A stretch of DNA of 64,000 nt from Simmondsia chinensis (Eukaryota > Streptophyta > Magnoliopsida > Caryophyllales > Simmondsiaceae): assembly GCA_018398585.1 (NCBI GenBank), contig JAGTTD010000001.1, forward strand, positions 27,473,438 to 27,537,437. The letters are read 5' to 3'. Position 1 is the first letter of the stretch. Every line of letters begins with the position of its first letter. The notes under the pieces are model-generated. The model was not told the DNA's origin. It made no database searches and was given only the letters and a program-made list of their open reading frames with translations. A program made the translations under genes and the position numbers. Below are positions 21,919-33,930 of the stretch, piece by piece.

Positions 21919-23286
21919 TGTTTATCCTATTTTGTTTCAAGTTTTGTGTGTGTGGTCGCCGTAAATGCGAAAAAAAATAAACATGCAAAAGGGATTCACT
22001 GCAACTAGGGAGTGAGCCTCATTATAATTGCACGCCTTTGACCTTAATCACTCACCATTTTCAGGGAAAAGGTTGTGATATGTTGGTGTATCTTACTTTG
22101 GTTATAGAGTGAGTTCTGCTTACGCTTCAATTCAGAAGGCTTTGTTAAATGTTTTTGTGGATTTTTTTTACGTATTTTTATAACAGAAAATTAAAAGGAT
22201 ATGGACGTAATTCAAGTGCAGTTACAGTGACGGAGTAGGGCCCACAGACACTTTTTCTCGTACACTTAAAAGTCAGAACTGGGGGCGAGATAAACCCAAG
22301 AGCTCAGCAGTCCACTTACAAGCCTGAGTCAATCAGATTTTTAAGCCTGGAACCCTTGACTTATAATAACTCGAATGAGTTTAGGCCTAACAAGATTAAG
22401 ATGGAGCAAATCGTATTCTGGTCACTGGATTAGGACCAAAACAATCAAGGAACAAACATTGGCCGTCAAAGCCCTAATTAATGGCTCAAACCTAAGTTCA
22501 CCTGACTTCTCAAGCAGTGATAGTAATTTTAAGACCAACTCAATCAAGGGACAAGCCTTGGCCGTCAAAGCCTTAAACTAAAGCCTCAAATCTCAACTTG
22601 TCGTTTTGTGGGAATAGATTAAATGTAGAAAGTCATACCCGAAGCTCGAGAATCGTATTACTATGAAGGTAAGTACAACAAATATCCATGTTACACTATG
22701 CCTAGAAAAGTTACACTATTCCTAAGGAAAAGCACAAGTGTGCTATAAAAGAAAACTTGAAGAAGTTTTGTAATGAGCGTATGTACTACTTTGGACTGTT
22801 GTAGAATCCTTTAGTTATAGAAAACAAGAAATAGCAGTTGCTCCTTCTTTCCCGACAACTCCACCCATGTCTGGCCACTAAGCTTTCTTTTGCACATGCA
22901 AATATTCAATGAACATGCCCTGAATTCAGTATTAGAGGGAAATCCTTGGTGCCCACGACCGAATTCTTAACGGAAGTCCCCTCTATAAGGCCCAAGTAAA
23001 TGAAATTGCGATCCAAGTAACTGCCTCGAGCCCAGGAACCACCCATCTTGCAGCCTTCCTGATAGCTCCTCGAGCTCAAGCTCACTTCACCCCTCAACCA
23101 TCTCGAGCCTCAAGTGGTTGATACCCTTGCCAAGGGTAATTACCTTATCAGGATGCTGGACTTCAGACACTGTTATCTTAGTACTTAAAGGCCTGAATTC
23201 CCTCAAAAAGGCCCTCACGTGCTCACCACGTGACACTTTATTCAAAACGGTGTCATCCGAACCCCCTCGAAATTAGGGTATAAACA
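21919..23286 (-). repeat. 5' LTR of the TAT element (full length)
   Basis: The edges are TGTTTATCC and GTATAAACA in plus-strand view. It shares both ends with 1693-2311 and keeps about 770 bp (22206-22975) lost there. Inside, a partial tandem duplication is visible: ACAATCAAGGAACAAACATT with GGCCGTCAAAGCC (22439-22475) recurs at 22540-22575. Confidence 0.8.
22439..22590. repeat. Partial tandem duplication inside the TAT 5' LTR
   Basis: Two units about 100 bp apart share CAATCAAGG, ACAA, TTGGCCGTCAAAGCC, TAA and GCTCAAA/GCCTCAAA in order. It lies in the part of the LTR deleted from the left copy. Its role, if any, is unknown. Confidence 0.6.
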
Positions 23287-26200
23287 ATAGGAGTATGTAG
23301 AATTACGGAAGAGATAAAATTGAGAATTTCATTAAAGGAAAAAGGTCAAGATGAAGATTGTTGTTGAAGAGTTCAACAAGAAGATTGAATGATCATTAAA
23401 GTTTTAAATTGTTTAATATTTTAGATGAGTCATAATTCAAATCAAGGAATATATTTCCAAATCGGATCTAAGGAGATTAGGTATTCAAGAGTTGAATGAT
23501 TTTGATTATTAAATTTAGTGAGATTAGATTTTGTGAAATATTCAATTGTTGAATATCTTATGACAATCCAAAATAATGAATGTCGAATAGGATTAGATCT
23601 TCGGTTTATGAGCTAATGAGATTAAGATTGAATTTAATGAATTATTTATATATCTAAAAATAAAATTAAGAAAACATTATGAATCATGCCCGGCGACATT
23701 AGCCCTGAAATATTTTTTATTATTAAAATATTTTTTATTTAAATAAATAATTTATTAGAATGAGATTCTAATTAAGATTATGCAATAATCTTTTCTAAAA
23801 GTGTTTAAAAAAATCTTTAATTGTTCCAACCTTTTGGCCTTAGGTGTTTGTTGTTCTAATAGTTTGATAACATGACATTTATTGGATTTTATTCTCATGT
23901 TTAATTTAAATGAGTTAAATATTATATATAATGTGAATAAAGTTAGAAGGCCATTTATATATGCAACTTGGTGAAATATTTAATTTCACTAAGTGGGAGA
24001 ATTTTGTCAAATAGATCTAATATAATAAGATAATTCAAAAGTTGAATTGTTTAAAAAGAAAATTCTCATAATGTATCTAATGAGATTAGATTGTAGAGGT
24101 TGTATAATTAAAGGAACCTAATATAATTAGGGGTTCGTTTGTTTGCGGAATATAATGTTTAGACTTCTTTATTATAAGTAGAGGTGCGGGAAAGTAGATC
24201 CAGCCACACTGAGGTAAAATACATTGTTTAGTTGTACTAATGTCTAGGTGATGGTATACCATTGACTAGGATAGTATTTTAGTATCCTAGGGGCATTGTG
24301 ATGCTGTCTTAGAGACCAAAGGAGAAATGGTGAGTTAATTATGTTAGGAAATGTATAAATTGAGAATTGTTCTTACCTTACTGATAATTATTTATGCCTC
24401 TCTCCCATGGAGTAACGGGTAGATTAGTTAGCTCCTCATTGCACACATACAGAGAATGGTCAGGTCGATTCCATGCTTTATTTGTTTACCAAAATTATTA
24501 TAGAAGTTCCCAAGACTCAAAATATCAAGTAGAAGCAAGCTTCTAAATGAGTGCTCATGGCCTTCGTTACCAGTCTAGCAGTATAAGAAGGTGGACGCGA
24601 CTCCCCAAGGAGAGTGTTCATTTGCGGAATATGAGGTTAGATATCTTAGCATAGACTGAAGTGCAAGAAAAACGGGTGCAGCCACGCCGACGTGGAATAC
24701 TTCGTGGACTTGCATGGATGTCAAGATAGTGGTGTACACTTGACTGGGTCTACATTAGCCTCTCCGAGGAGCTCTATTGTATGACCTTAGAGGCTGAAGG
24801 AAAAGTAGTGTGTTAAATATGTTTAGTCAAGAGTTTATAAGAAAATATATTTATTGAGAAATGTTCTCCCTCTTCTGATAACTCAATTCGGTCTCACCGG
24901 TTGGGAGTTTTGGGTAGTTCGGTTAGGTCACCACAACATACATTAAGCGTTGGATTGTGAACTCTGAACTTTTATTGTTTGTTAAAAGTAAGAAAAGCAA
25001 TCATGTAAGTTATATGACTTGTTTTATAGTTTTTTTATTTCAGACTGGTTGTTATATTTTTGAATTGCGATCAATACTAGTATGTCTTACTTGTCTACTC
25101 TTGTTTTGCTCGGCATGATATAATATGTCTTAGTACATGTGGAGCACTTATAGATGCTCGGAGTTCTCTAGTTCACTACTAGTATCTACTAAGTTGAAAA
25201 GAATGTTGGGAACATTAAACTATACTAATGAGTTAGTTGGATGCAACATTGGGACATTATATGTCGAATGCGTTCTAGTATAAGATACTTGACTTGTTGA
25301 CCATATTAGGTATGATACTAGAAAGAAGTATTACATTAGAGAACTAGTAGCATGAGAACAAACTTATCAGAAAGATGATAGACACAAGATTGCGTTAGGA
25401 AAGTTTAGTTTAAGAGTGCGTCATATAATGTGGCTCATTTAATTGAACTGGAATTCTTGATGCAAATATTGATAGCCAATCTCAATAGGATATGATCCTG
25501 ACTTGCCTATCAAGGTCTTTCAATCAATTTAGACTAGATACATTGAGTAATAGAGATTGCACATTGTCTGAACTAATGAAAGTACAGTTTGAAAGAAACG
25601 GTGTCACGAGAATTAAGAGAAGAGTCCACTTAGTGTAAACATCTATCTCAAGAATTAGGAATCTCTAGAGGGCAAAATAAAACATGAGTCAAAACAGTTT
25701 TGCCTCTTTTATAGAAGTTTTGGACATTTGTATTTAGAAGGAATTGCCTAGGTACTTAAATAATATTATTACCAAGACCGGAAGCCTAAATGACAAGGTA
25801 TACAATATCTTGTCTCCTCTAGTTGTAACTGGTTGGTACTTCACTAGTGTTCTAGTGAATGGGCTTTTAGTATGGGCACATGGAGATAGTAGTTTAAGTG
25901 AAACAATAGAGTTTCATATTTAAGTATCTGAATATACTTTAGAAATTTGATTTCTACTCACTATTTATTTCAAAATAGTTTTTCAGCTATGTTTTAGAAA
26001 ATAGACTGATACTTAAGTAAATAAAGTGCTTATTTCAAGAGTACATAGGTAGATAGTTGACTTATTTTAATCAAAACAATGATAACAACAGTTTATTCGA
26101 CTAAAAAAAGATAGGTTGTGTAACCATATAAAAGAGGAATTTCCAGAGGTCCATATAGCTTTTAAGTGGCTCTAAATCTTATGTCATATTAATTTAATGT

Positions 26201-27988
26201 GATTCAAAACTGGTCTGATTTATCTTATGAATCATTAAGTGCTAAAATGATAACCGGTATGTGAATCATGTTCAAATTAATGGTGATTGAAAGAGTTTTT
26301 AAGAGCAAGGAAATAGAGCACTATGCTGCTAAAACTTGTTCATAAACTGTTTGTGGACTGCTAAAAGTTCAAGTGAGCAGAAGTGAATAGCATTTCATAA
26401 AATATTTATGAATAACTACTCTATTAGTTGATATATGAATATACCTATGAAGACTGAATTCTTGAATCCTTTGAAAAGTTCAAAGCATTAAAGACTAAAG
26501 TTGGGATCAGTTAGGTAATTATATTCAGTCACTTTGATTAGATTAAAGTGGAGGATCTGAGGAGAATTCTTATTTATCCTTTCTACAAAGAGTTGTAGAA
26601 AGGATCAATAATGTGTTATTGAATATGGTAAGATTCATATGATGAGTCACATCTACATATCAAAAGGCTTGTTATGTAAGAGGCTTAAGAAAGTATTCGA
26701 AAAGTATAGCATATAGCTTGTGTTGGATAGATTGACAATATAAGATACTATGTCTCTATAGCTTGATACAACTTATAGTATAGATGATGTATTAGATATA
26801 TGAACTAGGTTATTGTCACATTAAGTACATGAGAGCTTTGATATAGTGTAAGGATGGTCAGTGTCACCTGACAGATTCATATGTTCAGTCTTAATGCGGT
26901 TAAGCATGATGGTGAATATGATCCTTTAAACTACAATGAAACTCTTAAGTATACAGATGCAGACCAATGGGTCATGGAAATAAAACTAAAATTAAAGCAA
27001 TTGTACTTTAAATAAGTCTAGGAACTTGTAGAGGCATCGAAAGACATTAAGTTTGGATCTGAATGGATCTACAAGAATATAAAGTTGTGTGGATGAGAAG
27101 GTAGAGACCTTCAATGCTAGATTGATGGCAGCAGGTTATACCCGAAAGGAAGGTATCGTAATGATGAGACCTTCTAGCTAGATATTATGCTAAAGTCCAT
27201 AAAGATACTCTCATCCATTGCATTTCATATGCTGAGATACAAAAGAAGGAAGTCAAGACGGTATTCTCTGAATGGTCATCTTGAAAAGGTTATGTATATG
27301 ATACAACTAGACCAGTTTGTTGCCAAAAGTTAGGAGCATATAATATGCAAACTGAGGTAGTCTATTTGTAGATTTAAATAAGCATCTTATTTATTGAATA
27401 GTAGATTAGATGACGGCTAATTAAGTCCTAGGAATTTGAATCAATGGTTAGTGAATCATTAGTATATGAGTAACATAAAAAGAAAGTAAAGACCTTCTAA
27501 GTATTGTATATAGATGACAATCTACTCATTCAGAATGGTGTAGAATTGTTATGAGCTTTAAAGATTTAATTGTCCAGTCAGTTAAAAAGTCAAAGACCTA
27601 CGATGCACACACTATATTCTTAGGATCAATCTTATGCAAGATTCCAAAGTCAAAATGTGAGTTTATCATGGGTCGTTCATTTTAAAAGGGCTTTAGTCGT
27701 TGGACGTTAGAAATTCGTGTTTGCCCTTCTAGTGGGAATCATTAAATGGTAAAGAGTGAAGCAGTCTTGTATTGCTTACTTCACTATGGAAGTTGAGCAC
27801 TTGACAGCTATGAAGTTCTTGAGTAGACTACTTGACTCAGTAGATTCTTAAAAGATGAAAGCATATGAGCAAAAGAATGGGACAATGAAAAATTGGTATT
27901 GGTTAAAGTTTATAGTCGAAGAGTTGAAAGATCAATAGGGGATATTTATACGATGCCGGGCTAATTGAGTTTGGGACAAGTGGGAGAT
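23287..27988 (+). pseudogene. Ty1/copia internal region, highly degenerate, 5' LTR missing
   Basis: Only motif-level matches survive, on the plus strand. There is a leader segment resembling 42580-42830 (GAATGAGATTCT), a zinc-knuckle-like CLFYRSFGHLYL (about 25703-25740), and an integrase-like FESFKKFKALKTKVG (about 26465-26510). RT has SEWIYKNIKLCG (about 27060-27095), LNGHLEKVMYMIQLDQFV (about 27270-27325) and a CIMTIYSF relic of the YVDD region (about 27510-27530). An RNase H relic reads VKQSCIAYFTMEVEHLTA (about 27755-27810). The order gag-integrase-RT-RNase H is that of copia. A polypurine tract (GGGACAAGTGGGAGAT, 27973-27988) precedes the 3' LTR. Stops are so dense that no frame is long. 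Confidence 0.7.
24125..24970. repeat. Imperfect tandem duplication of about 480 bp in the copia leader
   Basis: Units at about 24125-24500 and 24605-24970 share, in order, TTTGCGGAATAT, CAGCCAC, a TTGACTRGG segment, TTAGAG, a GAGAAATG/GAGAATTG segment and a TTCT-rich stretch before CTGATAA. Divergence is substantial, so the duplication is old. No coding signal was recognised. Confidence 0.5.
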
Positions 27989-28233
27989 TGTTGGAATTGG
28001 TGTCCTGAAAAACCCAATTAGTTAATTTTAAAAATTAAATCAATAAAATTGTTTTATTTTATTTATTGTCTGATTATGTTTTAGAAGTTAAACATGCGTG
28101 CGATTGTTTTCTAAAACGTTCCACGAGATAGACTTAGTCCAAGATGACATGTTAAGTTTAGTTTAAGTGGTTAATGAGATTGAACCACAGATAGACTTAA
28201 ATCAAACTAGTGATACATTGTCAAAGATATCCC

Positions 28234-28445
28234 TGTTTATAATACCGGCCCGGTATTTACTCGCCTAGATACCCGAGGCCTAGAAAGGGGAGCCCCAAAA
28301 TGAGCGTCCCTAAATGGGGCACCACAAACTGGGCATCTAGAGGTGGGTGCCCAACATCTGGCCACGACTTGGGTGCCCACAACCGAGCGCCCAGAGGTAG
28401 GCGCACAGAGCTGGGCACCCAAGGGGGGACCTCTCACACCATGTT

Positions 28446-28480
<35 letters not shown>

Positions 28481-28703
28481 ACAAGCCTCATTTAAGGTAG
28501 ACCATCACATGCCTCATCTTCTCATTGTCTTTACAATTATCTCTCTGGAGTAATAACTGCTCAAACTTCCTATTCTTCTTAGGCTGAGAAATATCAAGTC
28601 GGACATGTAGCTAGAACTTGAGTTCAGCTCATACTTACGAACCCCACCTCATACAGAACTCCAATAAAATGAATAAGCGCACTGGCCAAATTTGTCGTAA
28701 ACA
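28234..28703 (+). repeat. 5' LTR of element A
   Basis: It has repeated CCCA-containing GC-rich motifs near the 5' side (28260-28430), a CT microsatellite (28451-28477) and a 3' half shared with the other family LTRs (CAAGCCTCAT, AGGCTGAGAAAT, TAGCTAGA). The GC-rich section is longer and more repetitive than in the other three LTRs. Confidence 0.85.
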
Positions 28704-28704
28704 T

Positions 28705-28722
28705 TTTGGTGCCGTCCGTGGA
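28705..28722 (+). promoter_or_regulatory. Primer binding site of element A
   Basis: TTTGGTGCCGTCCGTGGA lies immediately after the LTR end at 28703. It resembles the widespread plant primer-site form TTTGGCGCCGTCTGTGGG, with a few changes. Element B has lost the equivalent site. Confidence 0.7.
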
Positions 28723-28960
28723 AAGGATCATAAGCTCACGCCCAGCTTAATGTTTCTTGTCAGACTCAAGCATTTTAAGTGTCAAGTAAGTTAATTTTCA
28801 ACATTTTCTTTGGATTCCTTGGCATTCTCTATGACGGGAATAGGCATATCCAAGCAAAATTGATAAAGGAGGCTTGATTGAATAAGGTCAAGTATATGGC
28901 TACATCTTTCATGCCCCTTTTTCATTTTTTTTTCTTTGAGAAAAAAATCTGAAAACTCAC

Positions 28961-29950
28961 CATAGGCACCTATACCTCTTCAAGATCTTCATTTTGATAT
29001 AAAATTCGATTTGTAATCCTTCACAGATTGAAAGTTTTACCTATTTTAATTTGAAAGGTAAGTTATATACCTTACCCGTGTCTAGCACACCCAGATCACC
29101 TTTTATGTACTTTATTTTATCAAAAGTTTAAAAATGTTCTATGGGTGCCTAGAACACTTCAAGAACTTCATTTTGATATAAAATTCGATCGTAACTCTTC
29201 ACGGATCAAAAGTTACGCTCGTTTTAAATTGTAAGGTAAGTTATATATCTTACCCGCATCTAGCACGCCCAGATCACTTTTCATATACTTTCTTTAATCC
29301 AATTTCAAAAACTTTATATGGGTGCCTAGAACTCTTTAAGAGCTTCGTTTTTATATAAAATCCAATCCGTAACTCTTCACGGATTGAAAGTTACGCCTAT
29401 TTTAAATTGTAAGTTAAATTATATAACTTACCCGCGTCTACCATGCCCATATCACTTTTCATGTACTTTCTTTCATCAAAAGTTCAAAAAATTTCTATGG
29501 GTGCCTAGATCTTTTTAATATCTTGGTTTCATATAAAATTTGATTTGTAGCTCTTCATAGATTGAAAGTTACACTTGTTTTAAGTTATATGGTAAGGTAC
29601 TTAACCGCAACGGGCAGTTTGTTGGCCTGGTTCACCTTTTATATGCTTTCTTTGATCCAAAAGCTCAAGAAAGCATTCTAGTTAAATGAAATCTTCAAGA
29701 GCTTCATTTTGATGGGTGATTTGACTTGTAGATCCTCAAGGATTAAGAATCATGTTTTTTTAAGTCTCGAGGTCAAGTTATATGAATCAACAATGGAAAA
29801 ACTCCCACCATGCCTTTGTTATATTTTATTTAAAATATAAGATATTATAATGGTTCCGTAGAGCTCTTCAAAAGCTTTGTTTGATATATGACTCGCTCTA
29901 TAGCTCCTTGCGGATAAAATGTTATGTCTGTTTAAGTTATATGATACTTT
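28961..29950 (+). repeat. Element A array 1: about 6 units of about 178 bp
   Basis: Unit landmarks are GGGTGCCTAGA, CTTCAAGAGCTTCATTTTGAT, GATT.AAAGTTA and ACCCGCRTCTAGCACGCCCA. Unit starts lie near 28961, 29145, 29318, 29500, 29675 and 29850. The last two units are the most diverged. Element B lacks the whole array. Confidence 0.75.
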
Positions 29951-30002
29951 ATATGTTCAAAGAAAAGGCAAAATACAAAAAAAAATTTCAAAAAAAAAAT
30001 TG

Positions 30003-30860
30003 TTTGTTGACTATCCATTGAAGCGTTGACCGCCATTTTCCTCTCTTCGCCAATTTAAGTTTGTTGACCACCCGTTGAAACGTTGACCATCATTTTCCTC
30101 TCTTCGCTAATCTATGTTTGTTGACCATCCATTGAAGCATTGACTGCCATTTTCCTCTCTTCACCAATTTATGTTTGCTGACCACCCATTAAAGCGTTGA
30201 TCGCCATTTTCCTCTCTTCGCCAATTTATGTTTGTTGACCATCCATTGAAGGGTTGACCACAATTATCCTTTCTTCACCAATTTATGTTTGTAGACCATC
30301 CATTGAAGCATTGACCGCCATTTTCCTCTCTTTGCCAATTTATGTTTGTTGACCACCCATTGAGGTGTTGACTGCCATTTTCCTCTCTTCGCCAATTTAT
30401 GTTTGTTGACCACCCATTGAAGCATTGACCGCCATTTTCCTCTCTTCACCAATTTATGTTTGTTGACCATCCATTAAGGCATTGACTGTCATTTTCCTCT
30501 CTTTGCCAATTTATGTTTGTTGACCACCCATTGAAGCGTTGACCGCCATTTTCCTCTCTTTACCAATATATGTTTGTTGACCACCCATTGAAGCTTTGAT
30601 CGCCATTTTCCCCTCTTCACGAATTTATGTTTGTTGACCACCTATTGAAGCGTTGACCACCATTTTTCTCTCTTTACCAATTTATGTTTATTGATCACCC
30701 ATATGACCGCCATTTTCCTCCCTTCGCTAATTTATGTTTGTTGACTCATTAAAGCTTCGATAAACAATTTCCTCTCTTCTCCAATTTAAAAAAAAAAAAA
30801 AAATGCTTGTTCACCACCCATTAAAGCTCTGACTGCCATTTTTCTCTCTGACCATCAACT
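30003..30860 (+). repeat. Element A array 2: about 15 units of 57 bp
   Basis: The consensus begins TTTGTTGACCACCCATTGAA, then GCGTTGACCGCC, ATTTTCCTCTCTTCGCC and AATTTATG. The 57-bp period equals 19 codons. On the minus strand 30264-30470 stays open as a repeated WVNKHKLAKRGKWRSM motif. The arrays are similar enough for recent homogenisation, but no sign of a genuine protein was found. Confidence 0.85.
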
Positions 30861-32089
30861 ACACGCCCACCGCTAAAAGCACAACACCTGCCACCACCTA
30901 GCTCACCATGTATCGTGCCACGCCTTAGAACCTTGCTCGCCCCACCCCTGGCTCACACACACCGATAGTTCGCCCAACCTAATTCGCCCAAACCTTAGCT
31001 CGCCCACACCTTGGTTGGCCCACACCTAGATCGCCTTGACCCATGGCTCGTCATTCGCCTTACTCCGGTGCCTCCTTATTGCCGCCAACAGCCCATATCA
31101 ACCACCACCGGTGGTCCTCTCTCTCTTACATTAAAACCTAACTAGGTCGATTTTCGTTACAATATTAGTTTAATTCAATTCTAAAAGGGTCAATTTTTGT
31201 TACAATCTTAACTTTCGTCAACTCTAATTAAACCAATATTTGCTACAATTTCTATTCAACTGAATCCTAATTAGGTCAGTTCTCGTCACAATCCTAAACT
31301 ACTTCAACCCTGATAGTCGGATAAATTATATTCATTAACAAACCAGCCAGTAGGAAAGCCCGTCTATGCTTGCCAGCCACTATATTGAGTGACCAAGTTC
31401 ACTATGATATGTCTTTCGTATGCGGAACCATACTTCGCTAGATCCTTACCCGCAAATTATCGAGGCAGCAATTGAGCTCAACAATTCTAAATTAAGGGTA
31501 TTAGAGGAACGAAGTCATCAACCGTATCTTTCAGGATTCCAGAATACACAACGTACACAATGCAACACCGAAACATAAGTGTAAATCAAAAGCTGCATAC
31601 AAGCATCAAGTCCAAAAGTAGTTAAAACGCTTATAACAAAACGACAAAGTTACATGACTCACTCTGAGGACTGTGCTTGGGCATATAAGAGACCATGTAA
31701 CTGTCTATAAGCCTGCAAAACATTTGATGTTGACTCAACTATTCCGTAAATTTCTTACTTGCCTATCTTACACATGCACAAGGAAACCATCAAAATAAAC
31801 TATTCATCAAGTTCCAGCTTAAGATGCCACACCACCCCTAAAGATCCCAACTATCAGCCATGGGCCGCCACACCCGCTATCTCCCTACACAATGTTAAAA
31901 GAACTATTTAGCTTTTGAGATGAAATCCTACTGCGCTTAATCTACTCGCCAAACGATGCAATTTCATCATCTCTCTACATGGAAGATTATACATACCTCT
32001 TAAACTAGCCTCCAGAGATGAAATAACTTAGTAAACCATAATCCAACAATGTGTTTAGGGTGAGCCGATCTCTCTTTCAATGGGGGGGT
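30861..32089 (+). other. Element A interior between arrays 2 and 3
   Basis: 30861-31130 is C-rich, with repeated CTCGCC/GCCCA words. 31130-31310 has four copies of a GGTCRATTTTCGTTACAAT-like unit. From about 31290 to 32090 the sequence matches element B (about 36470-37265) at moderate divergence. No reading frame of note. Confidence 0.5.
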
Positions 32090-32520
32090 ATAAATCTTAT
32101 TAAAATTGGGGGACTTTGCCTCAGTTGTTTACTTAACAGTGGTATAAATCATTTTTAAACTGCAGGACTTCACCTCGGTTGTTTCCTTAATGGTGGCATA
32201 GATCTTTTTAAGACTGAAGGATTTCGCCTTGGTCATTTCCTTAACGGTGACATAAATCTTTTTAAGAATGGGGGACTCCACCTCGGTCGTTTACTTAACA
32301 GTGGTATAAATATTTTTAAGACTGGGGGACTTTACCTCGATCGTTTCCTTAATGGTGGCATAAATCTTTTTAAGATTGGGGGACTCCGCCTCGGTCGTTT
32401 CCTTAACGGTGGCATAAATTTTTTTAAGACCGGGGGAGTTCGCCTCGGTCATTTCCTTAGCAGTGGCATAAATCTTTTTAAAACTGGAGGACTTCGCCTC
32501 AATCATTTCCTTATCTCGGT
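32090..32520 (+). repeat. Element A array 3: about 8 units of 54 bp
   Basis: The unit reads GTGGCATAAATCTTTTTAAG, then ACTGGGGGACTTCGCCTCGG, then TCGTTTCCTTAAC. The period of 54 equals 18 codons, and on the minus strand 32291-32506 is open with a SPNLKKIYATIKETTEAE-like repeat. Element B has about four units at 37266-37465. Confidence 0.85.
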
Positions 32521-33669
32521 AGCTTAAGGTTAGGGGATTTCACCCTCGAATCAAAGACTAGACGTTACCTCCGTCATAAAGGCTAAACCACTCCAAAATC
32601 AAAAGGCTTCACAATTAGCAATGGGCGGAAGTACATTCTTTTCGCACGATGCAAATTAGGCAAAACAATAACAAGTTAAGAACTATCCATGGATAAAATG
32701 CAATCCCTTTTAAAGATAGTGAACTTTACACTCAATCATGCCACATTATACAAAATTATGGCATATTAGAAGACTTCGCTACCCATCAGAAATCAAATTA
32801 TAATTATCAAACTTGGTTGCTTGTTGCAACTTTACAAAATATTTCTAATAGAAGAATCCAAAATGAGTCGCGTCCGTTATTGCGCCTGAGCAACTCACAC
32901 TCTAACCAACCTTCCACAAAGCTATTTAGTACCATAACCAGTCAGCAACTTGATAAGAACAATGCAAGATACTATCTTTATCTGCTTAGCCACCTTTATA
33001 ATCGCATACATGTTGTGGTGGTGTGTAATCGGTAATTCCAAACCGCGGAAACAATTTGACAATTCAATAGTAAAATCCCCTCCAAAGGGTGACAATCTAA
33101 ATAGGTAACAATAAGAAAAGATAGTCCAATACCCGTGATAATCTATTTCAAGATTGTCTTAGACTTTCTTATAAATGATCTAAAACTCCTTTCACAGCCT
33201 ATTCGGTTTAGCAATGGTTGTTGTCTAGAAGATAACACCCAACGAGTCCTAAAAAATAGTTCGCAATCTTAATGCTAGAATAAAAAGATTGATATGTATC
33301 AAAGAACGTGTATGCCATATAAATGGCATCCTTAGAAGTCTTTCGTCATTAATATCTTATAAACTCACCTTATATAGTTTCTTATATTCGACGCCAACAT
33401 AGGAAACCCACACAGGCTGTCAAAAACTCATCATTTGTAAGTCATACATCACGCATAAATGCTTGTCATCCCAGTATTAGCAAGGGTTCATTTGGTCTAC
33501 CTATAACCACCCAACATGAGCCATGCCAAGCTCATCAGTTCGTAAATGAACATCTATGGCAAATGAATGCAAGCCATGGACATCCTTTGAGAATGATATA
33601 CCATATAGTTGGCATATTGCTTCAAGGTATCTTATACATGACGCCTGATGACTATTCAAGTAAATGATT
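32521..33669 (+). other. Element A interior between arrays 3 and 4
   Basis: This segment matches element B (about 37466-38640) throughout. One 72-codon open frame (32817-33035) shows no recognised domain and is not kept open in B. No other signal was seen. Confidence 0.45.
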
Positions 33670-33930
33670 ATCACCATGGTTCACCCTAGTGCAATCACCT
33701 GCAATGGGTGCAATGCTTATCACCATGGTCCGCACTGGTGCAGTCACCCGCAATGGGTGCAATATTTATCACCATGGTCCTCCCTGGTGCAATCACTCGC
33801 AACGGCTACAATATTTATCACCATGGTCCTCCTTGGTGCAATCACTCGCAACGGCTACAACATTTATCACAATGGTCCGCCTTGGTGGGATCACCCGCAA
33901 TGGGTGCAATACCAATCACCATGACTCGCT
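33670..33930 (+). repeat. Element A array 4: about 5 units of 49 bp
   Basis: The unit is TATCACCATGGTCCGCCCTG, then GTGCAATCACCCGCAATGGG, then TGCAATATT. The 49-bp period is not a multiple of three, yet all three plus-strand frames are open across the array (33664-33944), because the unit contains no stop in any frame. Element B has about six to seven units (38641-38960). Confidence 0.85.

Larger units (their letters stand above)
1693..23286 (-). mobile_element. Ty3/gypsy TAT-type LTR retrotransposon, degenerate, with nested insertion
   Basis: Both LTRs begin TGTT and end AACA in plus-strand view (1693-2311 and 21919-23286). In transcription order (right to left) the element reads LTR, gag, [Athila-like insertion 11129-19181], gag tail and spacer, protease, RT, RNase H, a second RNase H, a truncated integrase, an antisense PMD gene, a polypurine tract and LTR. 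Two RNase H domains plus an antisense extra gene next to the 3' LTR are hallmarks of the TAT branch. The polypurine tract AAAAGGGAGCATT lies directly against the 3' LTR at 2312. No standard tRNA primer site was recognised next to 21919. The flanking 5-mers (GCTAT and ATAGG) do not match, so the ends have been rearranged. All reading frames are interrupted. Confidence 0.85.

Noticed and set aside
30264..30470. Small repeat protein on the minus strand
   Set aside because: The frame is a by-product of the 57-bp period. There is no promoter, start context or conserved domain.
28960..33930. CRISPR-like array
   Set aside because: Units are contiguous with no unique spacers of constant size, they diverge gradually, and they lie in a plant LTR element.
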